NCBI RefSeq assembly: GCF_036812735.1
Contig: NZ_CP117523.1
Coordinates: forward strand, 3,100,001-3,164,000
Length of the DNA: 64,000 bases
Origin: Terrisporobacter glycolicus ATCC 14880 = DSM 1288
Lineage (GTDB): Bacteria; Bacillota; Clostridia; Peptostreptococcales; Peptostreptococcaceae
Reading direction: 5' to 3'
This document shows, in pieces, positions 24,821-34,136 of the stretch (position 1 is its first letter; every line of letters starts with the position of its first letter). The notes beneath the pieces are model-generated. The model searched no databases. It was not told the origin of the DNA and saw only the letters and a program-made list of their open reading frames with translations. The position numbers were made by a program, and so were the translations under genes.

Positions 24821-25721
24821 ATGGTTCAATTAACCCGTATTTTACCTTTATTCTATCAAGTTTTTCTATCATAGGTTTACTAAGTATGAACAGGAAAAAT
24901 ATTGTTGATATGGCATGAACCATATTAAATGGTATACCACTTATATATACTGATATAGCTCCTGCTTTTGTTATGTTTTTTTCTGAAAACATAAATATAG
25001 ATGCAGTATCTAATAAAAAGCCATATATTAAAAAAGTGGAAATACCTCCATATAAACATAAAGATAGTTTTTTCTTTTTCAACATTCCTTTTTTAAATAA
25101 TACTCCTGCTATAAATCCTATTATACCAAAACCAAACATCTGCCATGGAGTCCAAGGACCTTGTCCAAAAAAGAAATTAGAAACAATCCCAGATACAGCA
25201 CCTACTAAAAAACCAGCTTCTCCTCCAAAACAAACACCTGCTATTATTACTATAGCTGCAACGGGTTTAAACTGAGGAAGCATGAAAAAGGCACCTCTTC
25301 CAGCTACTGCTATAGCTGCTAACACTGATATTACAACAAGTTCCCTGGCCTGCGGATCCCTATCTTCAAATACCATAAAAAATGGTATCATAGTTTCTAC
25401 AACTATAACAAGACTGGTTGCATAATAATTTTCTCTTTGATTTCCATGAAAAACAGCTAAATATATAGTAAATGGTATAGCAAGTAATATTATAAATAGG
25501 GCTACAAAAGTTCTTTTACTTAATTTATAATCTTTTGCTAAAGTCCTTTTTGAAACTCTATTTCTAGCAAAATAATAACGTCTACTTCTTTTTTTTCTTT
25601 TCTCTTTTTTTTCTTCTTTTATATATATTTTCTTCTTTTTTTCTTCTATAAAATTAATATTCTCACATAGATTATCTACTAAGCTAATGTTTGTAGCATT
25701 GCTTCCTTGTTCCCATTGCAT
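24819..25721 (-). CDS. ECF transporter substrate-binding S component with basic N-terminal extension
   Basis: 300 residues. After a charged, Lys/Arg-rich cytoplasmic extension (about residues 28-70, with EEKKKK, KEEKKEKRKKRSRR and similar runs) come six membrane helices. The core FMLPQFKPVAAIVIIAGVCF, GGEAGFLVGAVSGIVSNFFF and GQGPWTPWQMFGFGIIGFIAG is typical of S components grouped with corrinoid-type uptake, but I cannot fix the vitamin from sequence alone. It confers substrate specificity on the EcfA/EcfT module encoded upstream. It overlaps the ATPase gene by 43 bases and is the last gene of the six-gene operon. Confidence 0.85.
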   Translation of the reverse strand: MQWEQGSNATNISLVDNLCENINFIEEKKKKIYIKEEKKEKRKKRSRRYYFARNRVSKRTLAKDYKLSKRTFVALFIILLAIPFTIYLAVFHGNQRENYYATSLVIVVETMIPFFMVFEDRDPQARELVVISVLAAIAVAGRGAFFMLPQFKPVAAIVIIAGVCFGGEAGFLVGAVSGIVSNFFFGQGPWTPWQMFGFGIIGFIAGVLFKKGMLKKKKLSLCLYGGISTFLIYGFLLDTASIFMFSEKNITKAGAISVYISGIPFNMVHAISTIFFLFILSKPMIEKLDRIKVKYGLIEP

Positions 25722-27379
25722 AAAGTTATCACATCCTCACATGTTACAGCATTTTCAAATACCTGCCTACTCATTCTATTTGCTACAGTTGTGTAGAAAC
25801 TATTTCCCGAGAAAAACTTATTTGGTGTATTACTAGTTACAATACTTCCATCAAAGAAAAGAGCACATCTATGAGCATAACTTGCACAAAATTCTATATC
25901 ATGAGACACCATAACTACTGTTACTTTATTTTCTATTAATTTATTTATTATTTTAGCAAATTTAACTTTAAAATGAGCATCTAAGCCCTTTGTCGGCTCA
26001 TCAAGTATTAATAGTTTAGGCTCTAAAAGCAATACTTTTGCCAAAGCTACTCTCTGCTGCTCTCCACCGCTTAAGTCATATGGATGGTGATTTAATAAAT
26101 CTTCTATTTCAACTAATTCAGATATTTTTGCTATTTTACCTATTTTTTCCTTTTTGCTAATTCCCAGCTTCGGAAACATTTCATATAAATCTTTTTCTAC
26201 TGTATTTTTCACAAATAAAGATTGAGGATCTTGAGGAAGAATAGCTATATTATTATTAAATAGCTCTTTATTTTTATATTCTTTTATATTTTTGTCAAAG
26301 AGTTCTACTTTACCTCTATAAGGTTTGTTTATCCCACATATTAATGAAACTGTTGTACTTTTTCCAGTACCATTTCCTCCTACTATACAGAAAAACTCAC
26401 CTTCTTTAACTTCAAAGTTTAAATCTTTTACAATGTCATTGCCATTTTTCTCATATTTAAACCAAACATCCTTCATTTTTATTGCTGCTTTATCTAAGTA
26501 TATATTATTATTTTCTTTATCATCTTCTACTCTTGTATATGCCACTTCTTCATTTACAAATAATTCATTAATAAAATATCGTCCCTCTTTTACAGTAATT
26601 GGTGTTTCATTTATATTTAGAGAAGAAGCTATTTTTATAGGAGATGGCATTGCCTCAAACATATCCGGAATTAATTTCTTTACCTTTTTACCCACATTCT
26701 TTGGATTATCATCAATAATTACTTCTCCTTCATCCATAAGTATTATTCTATCAGCCATATTAAAAACTTCTTCTAAATCATGTTCTACAATTACTATTGT
26801 AATTCCCAATTCTTCATTAATTTTTTTTATGGTCTTTAAAAAATCACTAGCTGTTATAGGATCTAGTTGACTAGTTGGTTCATCCAAAATTAATACAGAT
26901 GGTTGCATTGCCATAATTGAAGCCAAATTTAATAATTGCTTCTGTCCACCTGATAACTCGGTTACATTTTTTCTAAACCAAGTTTGTATACCAAAGAAAT
27001 TGGCCATTTCAGCTACTCTAAGTCGAATAGTATTGTTGTCATAACCTAAACTTTCAAGTCCAAACGCTAATTCATGCCATACTTTATCTGTTACTATTTG
27101 ATTTTCAGGACTTTGCAATACATACCCTATCTGTGATGACTGAGTTCTATCATCAACTAAATCAAGTAATCTACCTTGAAAATATATATCACCTTCTCTT
27201 TTTCCATAAGGTGTAAGTACTGTTTTTAAATGTCTTATTAATGTACTTTTCCCACAGCCTGACTTCCCACAAATAACTACAAATTCGCCAGATTCAATAG
27301 TTAAATTTATATTTTTTAAAGCTAGTTTTTCCATATTAGGATAAGAAAAAGCTAATTGTTCAATTCTAAATGTCTCCAT
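25679..27379 (-). CDS. ECF transporter ATPase, fused EcfA-EcfA' double ABC protein
   Basis: 566 residues with two complete ABC domains. N-terminal: Walker A CGKSGCGKSTLIRH, signature ELSGGQKQLLNLAS, Walker B SVLILDEPTSQLDP. C-terminal: Walker A VGGNGTGKSTTVSL, signature DLSGGEQQRVALAK, Walker B KLLILDEPTKGLDA. Most ECF systems use two separate ATPases; here they are one chain, as in some dedicated ECF transporters. The SD AAGGAGG precedes the ATG. It overlaps ecfT by 28 bases and the S component by 43. It energises the importer. Confidence 0.92.
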   Translation of the reverse strand: METFRIEQLAFSYPNMEKLALKNINLTIESGEFVVICGKSGCGKSTLIRHLKTVLTPYGKREGDIYFQGRLLDLVDDRTQSSQIGYVLQSPENQIVTDKVWHELAFGLESLGYDNNTIRLRVAEMANFFGIQTWFRKNVTELSGGQKQLLNLASIMAMQPSVLILDEPTSQLDPITASDFLKTIKKINEELGITIVIVEHDLEEVFNMADRIILMDEGEVIIDDNPKNVGKKVKKLIPDMFEAMPSPIKIASSLNINETPITVKEGRYFINELFVNEEVAYTRVEDDKENNNIYLDKAAIKMKDVWFKYEKNGNDIVKDLNFEVKEGEFFCIVGGNGTGKSTTVSLICGINKPYRGKVELFDKNIKEYKNKELFNNNIAILPQDPQSLFVKNTVEKDLYEMFPKLGISKKEKIGKIAKISELVEIEDLLNHHPYDLSGGEQQRVALAKVLLLEPKLLILDEPTKGLDAHFKVKFAKIINKLIENKVTVVMVSHDIEFCASYAHRCALFFDGSIVTSNTPNKFFSGNSFYTTVANRMSRQVFENAVTCEDVITLCNGNKEAMLQTLA

Positions 27380-28242
27380 TTTATTTCCTCCTTAATATCA
27401 AGAATCACTGGGATAATACATAAAAGGAAATATGCAGTATAATCAATTATACTAAATATTGTAATAGGGACCATTTTTATGGCAGGAAAATAAATCATAG
27501 TATTTTCTCCCTTAGAATGACCTATTAAAATTATTATTGTGAAAAAGATCATTATAGTTATTACAATTTTATCCCTATCATCAAATCTATAATTTGAAAA
27601 ACTAGTTCTTCCTTTAAGACCATATCCCCTTGATTTCATTGAATCAGCTGTTTCTATCCCATTTTCCAATGCCCAAGTCATCATTATGGATAAAATTTTC
27701 ATTCCATTAAGAGCCTTAGTTATTATATTTCCGTTACTAACATCTCTTCCTATACATTTTTGTGAATTAGATATCACTTTAATTTGGGCCTTATATTTTG
27801 GTACAAATCTTAATACCATAGATATAATAAGTGATAATCCTGGTATTATTCGTCCAAATAGATATATAAATTTATCTGAACATACTACTGCATTATAGCA
27901 AGAAAACCAAAGAATCATTGATATAAACATAGTTGCTGCTGCTATCCCATAAACAATAGATTCTAGTGTTAATGGGTTTCCTGTACTAAAGTATCCAAGA
28001 ATAGTTACTCCTGCATGACTAAAAGCTGGATTTATTACTGCACAAAATACTAAAAATGGTATCATATATACTATATTAAACTTTACAGCTTTTCCTCCAT
28101 TCAAACAAATAGAGTAAATAAACGATGTAATAAAAGATATTCCTAAAAAAACAGGATGCATAAAAAACATGCTAAATAGTATTACTACTGTAAAGTAATA
28201 CAAATTTACAATTGGATGATAAGATTTAAAAGAATTTATCAT
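27352..28242 (-). CDS. ecfT: ECF transporter transmembrane T component (CbiQ family)
   Basis: 296 residues and about five to six membrane helices, then a cytoplasmic coupling region with two helices and short Arg-containing motifs: MSRGYG-type MKSRGYGLKGRTSF and ALENGIETADSMK. These are the EcfT signatures that contact the ATPases (consensus A-R-G). It joins the S component to the ATPases. The ATG overlaps the stop of the DUF4430 lipoprotein gene (ATGA), so translation is coupled. Its place between a surface-capture protein and the ATPase ties ligand capture to uptake. Confidence 0.9.
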   Translation of the reverse strand: MINSFKSYHPIVNLYYFTVVILFSMFFMHPVFLGISFITSFIYSICLNGGKAVKFNIVYMIPFLVFCAVINPAFSHAGVTILGYFSTGNPLTLESIVYGIAAATMFISMILWFSCYNAVVCSDKFIYLFGRIIPGLSLIISMVLRFVPKYKAQIKVISNSQKCIGRDVSNGNIITKALNGMKILSIMMTWALENGIETADSMKSRGYGLKGRTSFSNYRFDDRDKIVITIMIFFTIIILIGHSKGENTMIYFPAIKMVPITIFSIIDYTAYFLLCIIPVILDIKEEIKWRHLELNN

Positions 28243-29471
28243 TTTTTATTTGCCATCCAGTCACATCCAACATCTTGTCCTAAATCACAAGTATATCTCC
28301 ATTTTATCTTGTCACCATCTCTTAATTTATATCTACTACATCCGTAATTAGGGTACCATCCATTAACTTGATACATCCATCCACTTAATTCTCCTCCATC
28401 AAACTCATATAAGTTATGAATACCTTCTATATAATTACTGTTATAAATTGGAGTCATAGAGAATTCCATATGAATCTTATTAGCTTTTACTTCTCTTAAT
28501 AAAACATCGAACACTGTTTCGTTTTTGTAAAACTTAACTTTTTTAGTTTTATATATAATTCCATCTGATGGAATCATATCTCCTTTTCCATTTTCTATTG
28601 CAACCTTTCTATTGGCTGGTTTTAATAAAGTCTTACAATCTATTGACAAAGTTACATATCCTGCCACTTTACTTTTGTCAACTTTATTTCCACCTTCATT
28701 CCATTCAAATGGTTTAGGTTTTCCAGCTGGAGTTGGATCTGTTAGATATTTATCCTTTCCATCTTCTCCTGGAGTTCCCTCTTCTACATTAATTCCCATT
28801 TGCTTTTTATATTCTAAACTTTGTTTTGCTTTGTCACCCTTACTATCATTACTACTTCCACCATTTGAACTATCTGAACCACTTCCATCAGTATCTGCAT
28901 CTATTGCTGCTTGTTTTGGATCACTTCCTACAATATAAAATGCTCCTTCTCGATCTTGTACACTAAAGTTAATAGTTGTTTTATCTGATGAAAAATCTAC
29001 AGTAGCTGTAGTTACTTTTTCTAACTTATCTGAGTTTAACTTATATATATCCGCTGCACTACATTTTAATTTACTATTAAATATAATTGATAAAGCTGTA
29101 TTACTTTCTAAGCTTGAAGTTTCTTCAAAAGAAAATCCATAAACTATATCTGATTTAGATTTTTCTTTTACTGAATCTATATTTTCACTTACTGAATTAA
29201 CTTTTAAGTTTATATCTTTAGGCTCTTTAATATCACTAGCTAGAAACATCCATTCATAAGAAAAATCTTTATTATTACCTTCAAGTAAAGCCATCTCTCC
29301 ACTATCTTTTATTTTTTCAAATGTTTCTGCAGTAACTATTCCATTGTCCGGTATTTTGCTATTATCTCCAGAAGCGCCACTTCCTTCACCACCACTAACT
29401 ACATTACATCCTGTAAGAGCAAAAACCATAATCAAAAACAATGATATTATTATTTTTTTTATCTGCTTCAT
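28239..29471 (-). CDS. DUF4430 (transcobalamin beta-like) lipoprotein
   Basis: 410 residues. The signal peptide ends in lipobox ALTGC, so it is anchored in the outer leaflet of the membrane. Residues about 40-185 form an all-beta domain. A linker rich in Gly, Ser and Asp (SDSSNGGSSNDSKGD) follows, then a C-terminal DUF4430 domain (about 265-410) with the hallmark SGWMYQVNGWYPNYG, YKLRDGDKIKWRYTCDLG. DUF4430 is the bacterial relative of the C-terminal domain of intrinsic factor and transcobalamin. The start at 29471 is taken from GAGGGGG, nine bases upstream; earlier in-frame ATG/GTG codons overlap the SD. It probably hands ligand to the S component. Confidence 0.9.
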   Translation of the reverse strand: MKQIKKIIISLFLIMVFALTGCNVVSGGEGSGASGDNSKIPDNGIVTAETFEKIKDSGEMALLEGNNKDFSYEWMFLASDIKEPKDINLKVNSVSENIDSVKEKSKSDIVYGFSFEETSSLESNTALSIIFNSKLKCSAADIYKLNSDKLEKVTTATVDFSSDKTTINFSVQDREGAFYIVGSDPKQAAIDADTDGSGSDSSNGGSSNDSKGDKAKQSLEYKKQMGINVEEGTPGEDGKDKYLTDPTPAGKPKPFEWNEGGNKVDKSKVAGYVTLSIDCKTLLKPANRKVAIENGKGDMIPSDGIIYKTKKVKFYKNETVFDVLLREVKANKIHMEFSMTPIYNSNYIEGIHNLYEFDGGELSGWMYQVNGWYPNYGCSRYKLRDGDKIKWRYTCDLGQDVGCDWMANKK

Positions 29472-29492
29472 TTTTCTCATCCCCCTCACAAA

Positions 29493-30134
29493 TTACTCTA
29501 CTTTTATATTACAATCTTCAAATTTAATGTTTTTATTTTTTGTTGATAAGCTTGAATTATCTTTGTCCCCATTAACAGTTGCAAAAACTGCATCTTTTAT
29601 ATTAAAACTTATATTTTCTCCACTTTCCACATCCTCTTTTAATTTAAATTCTAGTATTAAAATATTATTTTTTTCTTCCACTATTGATTTACTAGTGAAT
29701 GATTCTTTTCCTCCTGTAGAATCCAAATACATAATATTAACTTGACCCCTTTTATTACTTGCTTTTGCATCATATTCCCAGGTTGGTGAATTAGATGAGT
29801 AAGTTAATATATCACCTTTTTCTATATCAATAAATTCAACTTTATTTTTATCAAAAGAAATAGAAAAACTTGCACTTGAATATATATTAGAAGGAATCTG
29901 TGACATCTTTAACTTTAATTTAAAAGTATCTTTATCATTAATAGATAAAAGGCTATCTCCATTTAATGATATTGATACTTCTTTTTTTATTTCACTATTA
30001 TTATCTATATCATTTTTAGTATTTTTTTCTTGTGAATTTATAACAACAATGTAAGCAATTCCTATTACAATTACTAAAATAGAAAGCAAAATTAATATGG
30101 TATATTTTTGTTTTTTATTCAAATCATTTAACAT
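29493..30134 (-). CDS. Membrane-anchored cohesin-domain protein
   Basis: 213 residues. An N-terminal anchor helix (YTILILLSILVIVIGIAYIVV) is followed by a short polar linker and one cohesin domain (about 48-210). It has VSISLNGDSLLSINDKDTFK at the start, ASFSISFDKNKVEFIDIEKG, the beta-rich middle, and NNILILEFKLKEDVESGENI, which match the cohesin order of strands. Cohesins bind dockerins with high affinity, and the gene directly upstream encodes a dockerin. The two genes are adjacent with no gap. It therefore should hold the dockerin protein at the membrane. There is no scaffold of several cohesins and no cellulase nearby. Confidence 0.85.
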   Translation of the reverse strand: MLNDLNKKQKYTILILLSILVIVIGIAYIVVINSQEKNTKNDIDNNSEIKKEVSISLNGDSLLSINDKDTFKLKLKMSQIPSNIYSSASFSISFDKNKVEFIDIEKGDILTYSSNSPTWEYDAKASNKRGQVNIMYLDSTGGKESFTSKSIVEEKNNILILEFKLKEDVESGENISFNIKDAVFATVNGDKDNSSLSTKNKNIKFEDCNIKVE

Positions 30135-31889
30135 TTAAGATTCCTCACTTACTTTATCAGACTCTTTGTCTTCTTTATTCTCATCTTTGTATATACTAAA
30201 GACTTTATAATCTTCATTACTTACAAACTTGTTTATTATGCTATCAATGTCTCCATTATCAATTTTAGAATCTATTGTCACATTTGCAGCAATAATTTCT
30301 TTATCCTTGGAAATTTTCATCTTTCCATTTAGAACTGATTGTAAATTCAATAAATCTTGTCCATTAACTATTTTGTCATTATTTAAATCTCCAAATGTTA
30401 CTTCTTCCCCTTTTTCTTTCATGAACTTATATTTTTTCATATTTATTAAATCTTCTTTTTTACTATCTTTGCTAATAAGACCTATATATGTAGGTGATTT
30501 ACTTAGTTTTGATAATTCTTCACTATAATACAAGTTGCTTTCTTCATCATACATTACTCCTACTTGATCATCTCTTTTGGGGAATTCTACAACTATACAT
30601 TTTTTATTTTCAGGAATTAAACCATCTTTTTCACCTTCATAAATAATTTTTAAATTTATAGTCGCATCTTTATTGTTTTTAGAGGAATTTCTTGTATTAC
30701 CTGAAGTATTTGAACTGCCTGAACTATTTGAATTATTACTTGATAATGAATTACTATTTCCATTGCTAACTGAGTTGTTATCCTGGTTTATTGTTCCTCC
30801 AGAGGAGTTTTGATTATTATCATCTTTGTTATTGTCTTTATCATCATTTGGTTTAACTAAATCAGGATTTTCTCCAGTAGATAATGTTTCTTTTGCATCT
30901 GTCATATCATAAAGTCTGTTTTTACCCTCCAAAAACCTTTGATATGCGACTAATGCATACATTCCTTGATCTGTGGCCATTGCATCGATTTCCATATTTT
31001 CCACATGTTTAAACCCGCCACCTTTAACATAGAATCTCATTAAGTTAGATATTAACCAGCAATCTCCTTTAATAAATCTTTCATCTTTTCCTGGGTCTAT
31101 TCCAAGTGCACATAGTGCCACTATAACTTGATCAACACTTTCACTATTTGTAGTTCCCCAACTAGAGTATCCACCCTTATCATTTTGTAATTTTGATAAT
31201 ACTTTAATAGCCCTATTAATATACGGCTTAACTTTTTCTTCATTTTTATATGGTGCTAATGATTGTAGTGCCATTGCTGTAATGTCTGGGTCTGGAACTT
31301 TTCCACTAAGCGCCCATCCACCTCCATCAATTTCTTTACTTAAAATATAATCAATCAATTTTTCTCTACTAGTTTGAACTTTTACACCATCAACTATTGG
31401 TATCTCATAATTATTAGTATCAAAAGCTATAAGAGCAAAAATAGGTCCATTTATACCTTGTTTTATTACTTTATTAAAGTCTGCTAATTTTTCAAGCAAG
31501 TTATATCCCCCAACATTTCTAGGGTCTTTTCCTATTGATGTTAGACCTAGAATAACTCTAGAGTACTCTGTGTATTTCATATTATGTAAAACACCATCAC
31601 ATTCTTTTAGCGTTTTAACTACATTCGAGTAATATTTATCATAATAAGACTGTGGTATTTTAATTCCACCTCTCGCTAAACATAGTATGGACCATTCACC
31701 ACTAAATGTTCCTACGTTTGGATCAGGTGTATTTTTATGGATCAATATACCTGTATTATTTATAGCCTCCTTAACACTTGGATTGGGAGTTTTTAGCGAT
31801 AATGCATAAGATCCACTTAAACAAGTAGTTATCATTACTACAAAGGTCAATATGCATATTATTTTTTTTAATATTCTATTCCTAAACAA
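30135..31889 (-). CDS. Secreted transcobalamin-alpha-like (prenyltransferase/squalene-cyclase-fold) barrel with C-terminal dockerin
   Basis: 584 residues starting at TTG 31889, which is set by AAAGGGGGA seven to eight bases upstream. After a signal peptide (1-29), residues about 36-330 form an alpha6-alpha6-type repeat domain with NGPIFALIAFDTNNYEIP, GGGWALSGKVPDPDITAMAL, GGYSSWGTTNSESVDQVI and DQGMYALVAYQRFLEGKN, as in DUF4430-linked bacterial barrels related to intrinsic factor. A Ser/Asn/Gly linker (about 335-405) leads to a beta region and a type I dockerin (about 492-560) with FGDLNNDKIVNGQDLLNL and NVTIDSKIDNGDIDSII, two F-hand calcium loops. It is the first gene of the ECF operon; its likely partner is the cohesin protein encoded next. 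Confidence 0.9.
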   Translation of the reverse strand: MFRNRILKKIICILTFVVMITTCLSGSYALSLKTPNPSVKEAINNTGILIHKNTPDPNVGTFSGEWSILCLARGGIKIPQSYYDKYYSNVVKTLKECDGVLHNMKYTEYSRVILGLTSIGKDPRNVGGYNLLEKLADFNKVIKQGINGPIFALIAFDTNNYEIPIVDGVKVQTSREKLIDYILSKEIDGGGWALSGKVPDPDITAMALQSLAPYKNEEKVKPYINRAIKVLSKLQNDKGGYSSWGTTNSESVDQVIVALCALGIDPGKDERFIKGDCWLISNLMRFYVKGGGFKHVENMEIDAMATDQGMYALVAYQRFLEGKNRLYDMTDAKETLSTGENPDLVKPNDDKDNNKDDNNQNSSGGTINQDNNSVSNGNSNSLSSNNSNSSGSSNTSGNTRNSSKNNKDATINLKIIYEGEKDGLIPENKKCIVVEFPKRDDQVGVMYDEESNLYYSEELSKLSKSPTYIGLISKDSKKEDLINMKKYKFMKEKGEEVTFGDLNNDKIVNGQDLLNLQSVLNGKMKISKDKEIIAANVTIDSKIDNGDIDSIINKFVSNEDYKVFSIYKDENKEDKESDKVSEES

Positions 31890-31993
31890 AATCTTTCCCC
31901 CTTTATAAAAATTTCAGAATCATTATTTCAACCTATTTAAATGGTAAATTTTATTTTATTTATGTACAATAAAATAAAGTAAAGAGTATACTT

Positions 31994-32034
31994 AAGTTAC
32001 TACAGTCGTACTACCTTACATACTACTTATAAAT
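31994..32034 (-). promoter_or_regulatory. Regulatory box (a) upstream of the ECF/capture operon
   Basis: GTCGTACTAC at 32005-32014 matches the palindrome GTAGTACTAC at 9 of 10 positions, followed by a second TACTAC (32021-32026). It aligns over about 40 bases with box (b). On the gene strand a TATACT-like -10 follows the box. It lies about 116 bases upstream of the dockerin gene. Confidence 0.65.
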
Positions 32035-32040
32035 ACATTT

Positions 32041-32085
32041 TTATAAAAAAAGTTAGGATAAATATCCTATTATCCTAACTTAAAA
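32041..32085 (-). terminator. Terminator of the 32143-33954 gene
   Basis: AGTTAGGATAA (32051-32061) pairs with TTATCCTAACT (32070-32080). On the reverse strand a T7 tract follows (32050-32044). It separates this gene from the ECF operon. Confidence 0.88.
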
Positions 32086-32142
32086 ATATTGTTTTATTTT
32101 AAATTTTTCAGTAAGCTATTACTCTATTTTTATTTGTTTTAT

Positions 32143-33954
32143 CTATTTTACTTTTGTATATTTTACACTACTAAATGAACTATAAACTTTATTTCCATCA
32201 ATAGTTTTATATGCTCTAACTTTGTAATAATAAGTTTTCTTTTTAGTAAGTTTACTATTTGTATATGATAATGTAGACCCCTTAGTTATTGTATTTATTT
32301 TCGAATATTTCCCAGATTTACTAGTTGCTCTATAAACTTCATACCCACTTGCATTTGTTATCTTATTCCAAGATACTTTAATTTTTTTACTTCCTGCGCT
32401 TAATTTAATACTTGGCGTTGATGGTTTTGTAGTTATTTTTTTTACATCACTAAAATTGCCATAATAAGTCATTCCACTATCTGTTGTATATGCCCTTACT
32501 TTATAAGAATAACTTGTTGCAGAGCTTCTTTTTGAATTTGTATATGAAGTAGTGCTATTTTTGCTTACAGTAGATATATGGTCATAAGATTTAGTTTTAG
32601 AATTATATCTGTAAATTCTGTATCCACTGGCTTCTGGTACTTTGTCCCAAGTAAGTTTAACTAATGAAGTTGTTGCAGAAGCTTTTGTGTTTTTTACTTT
32701 CCTTGGTAAAATTTTAAATGTTATTTCTTTTCCAAATTTTTTATAATTATTTTTACCTGTTACTTTTACTTTAGCTGTTCCTACTTTTTTATTATTACTA
32801 TAGGATAATACATAGTCTGTTCCTGATTTTAATGTTTTGCTTCCATCTTTTACTGTTACTGATGGTTTTATTTCTTTTCCTGTATATTCTTTATTTGATA
32901 TTGAAGATATTATAAATTCTTTTTTCTTTACAATTTTAAATGTAGTTTTTCCTACATAACCTTTATAATTGCCTATACCTGTTACTCTTACTGTGGCCGT
33001 TCCTATATTTTTATTATCACTATATGATAATGTATAATCTGTCCCCGATTTTAATGTTTTACTTCCATCTTTTACTGTTACCGATGGTTTTATCTCTTTC
33101 CCTGTATATTCTTGATTTGATATTGTACTAACAGATAGCATTTTAGGAAGTTCAACATTACCCAAGGCTTTATTTAAATTATCCAAAGTAGCATCTACTT
33201 TATCTTGTTTAGATTCCATGTTTTGTAATACTTTGTACGCATTATTATAAGCTAATTTTACATCTTTATCTTCTAAAATATATTTCTTTTCATCTGAGCT
33301 ATTTATTTTAGCAACAGCTGTAGTTAAGTCATCTTTATTAGCTGCTTTTACTAATGCATCTGTACCACTATCACCAGACATAAATGTTGATCCTAAATCA
33401 GCTCCATACCCCCAAACAGTATATTGCCATCTCATTACATCTCCATCTTTTAATTTGTATTGTCCTGATCCATAGTTAGGAAACCAATTATTTACAGCAT
33501 ACATCCATCCTGACATAAATGTGTAATCAAACTCACCTAACCAATCTTTTTCATCTCTTCCATAAGGCTCATCACACACATCTAAAATATATTTTGGTAT
33601 TTTAGCTTCTCTTTTATCTCTGTCTCTTACACTTGCTAGGTAAAACGATTGCCCAACTACACCTGATTGATCCCCTATGCTTCCAGTATGTTTATAACTA
33701 CCTTTTCCCAAATTTTCATCGATTAGCCTAGTTATAATCTTTGCACCTGTGTCCCCCTCATATATTGGAACTCTTACTGGTTCTATAATATAACCAAGTC
33801 CTAAAGTGAATTTCTCCATACTAACTGTAACGTATCCTTTTGGAGTAGAAGATGCTTCAGCATTTTGTGGCATAGAAAAACACATAACAAAAGTTAAAAT
33901 AAATGCCATTAATACTGATAATATTCTACCTATTTTAGATTTTAATCTCTCCAT
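32143..33954 (-). CDS. Secreted DUF4430 protein with FIVAR, Ig-like and fibronectin III domains
   Basis: 603 residues. Signal peptide 1-34. DUF4430 at about 40-200, with the signature MSGWMYAVNNWFPNYGSGQY, DVMRWQYTVWGYGADLGSTF. A FIVAR-type helical hairpin follows (about 215-272; AYNNAYKVLQNMESKQDKVD). Then two near-identical Ig-like repeats of about 72 residues (EYTGKEIKPSVTVKDGSKTL) and two FN3 domains (EASGYRIYRYNSKTKSYDHI; ASGYEVYRATSKSGKYSKIN). There is no LPXTG motif or SLH domain, so attachment is unclear. The SD AAGGGGTG precedes the ATG. It is monocistronic, under box (b). It probably presents the ligand-binding beta domain outside the cell wall. Confidence 0.9.
   Translation of the reverse strand: MERLKSKIGRILSVLMAFILTFVMCFSMPQNAEASSTPKGYVTVSMEKFTLGLGYIIEPVRVPIYEGDTGAKIITRLIDENLGKGSYKHTGSIGDQSGVVGQSFYLASVRDRDKREAKIPKYILDVCDEPYGRDEKDWLGEFDYTFMSGWMYAVNNWFPNYGSGQYKLKDGDVMRWQYTVWGYGADLGSTFMSGDSGTDALVKAANKDDLTTAVAKINSSDEKKYILEDKDVKLAYNNAYKVLQNMESKQDKVDATLDNLNKALGNVELPKMLSVSTISNQEYTGKEIKPSVTVKDGSKTLKSGTDYTLSYSDNKNIGTATVRVTGIGNYKGYVGKTTFKIVKKKEFIISSISNKEYTGKEIKPSVTVKDGSKTLKSGTDYVLSYSNNKKVGTAKVKVTGKNNYKKFGKEITFKILPRKVKNTKASATTSLVKLTWDKVPEASGYRIYRYNSKTKSYDHISTVSKNSTTSYTNSKRSSATSYSYKVRAYTTDSGMTYYGNFSDVKKITTKPSTPSIKLSAGSKKIKVSWNKITNASGYEVYRATSKSGKYSKINTITKGSTLSYTNSKLTKKKTYYYKVRAYKTIDGNKVYSSFSSVKYTKVK
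32829..33127 (-). repeat. Duplicated DNA encoding two Ig-like repeats
   Basis: About 79 bases at 32829-32907 recur at 33049-33127 with only a few differences, encoding the shared EYTGKEIKPSVTVKDGSKTL segment of adjacent Ig-like repeats. The high identity suggests recent duplication or gene conversion. Confidence 0.8.
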
Positions 33955-34047
33955 GAAATCACCCCTTAATAAAAGTTTTCTAATTACTCATTTTATTATA
34001 GTTATTGACAAATTCCTTATCAATAAATTAACAATAAGATTACACTA

Positions 34048-34084
34048 AAGTTACTTTGGTAGTACTACTTACCCTTACTACTAT
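34048..34084 (-). promoter_or_regulatory. Regulatory box (b) upstream of the 32143-33954 gene
   Basis: GTAGTACTAC at 34059-34068 is a perfect palindrome, followed by TTACCCT and TACTAC. AAGTTACT precedes it, as in box (a). On the gene strand TGTAATCTT follows at the same distance as the TATACTCTT after box (a). It lies 105 bases upstream of the start codon. Confidence 0.7.
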
Positions 34085-34089
34085 TTATT

Positions 34090-34120
34090 TAAAAAGGTAA
34101 ATTTTACATTAAGTAAAATT
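34090..34120 (-). terminator. Weak terminator of the 1493-residue protein gene
   Basis: AATTTTAC (34100-34107) and GTAAAATT (34113-34120) pair with a five-base loop; a short T run follows on the reverse strand (34095-34091). The stem is AT-only apart from one G-C pair. Confidence 0.4.
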
Positions 34121-34136
34121 AATTGATGACTTTTAA

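Noticed and set aside
29493-31889. Cohesin and dockerin as sign of a cellulosome
   Set aside because: Only one cohesin and one dockerin occur, with no glycoside hydrolase, carbohydrate-binding module or scaffold repeats; the neighbours are ECF and DUF4430 genes.
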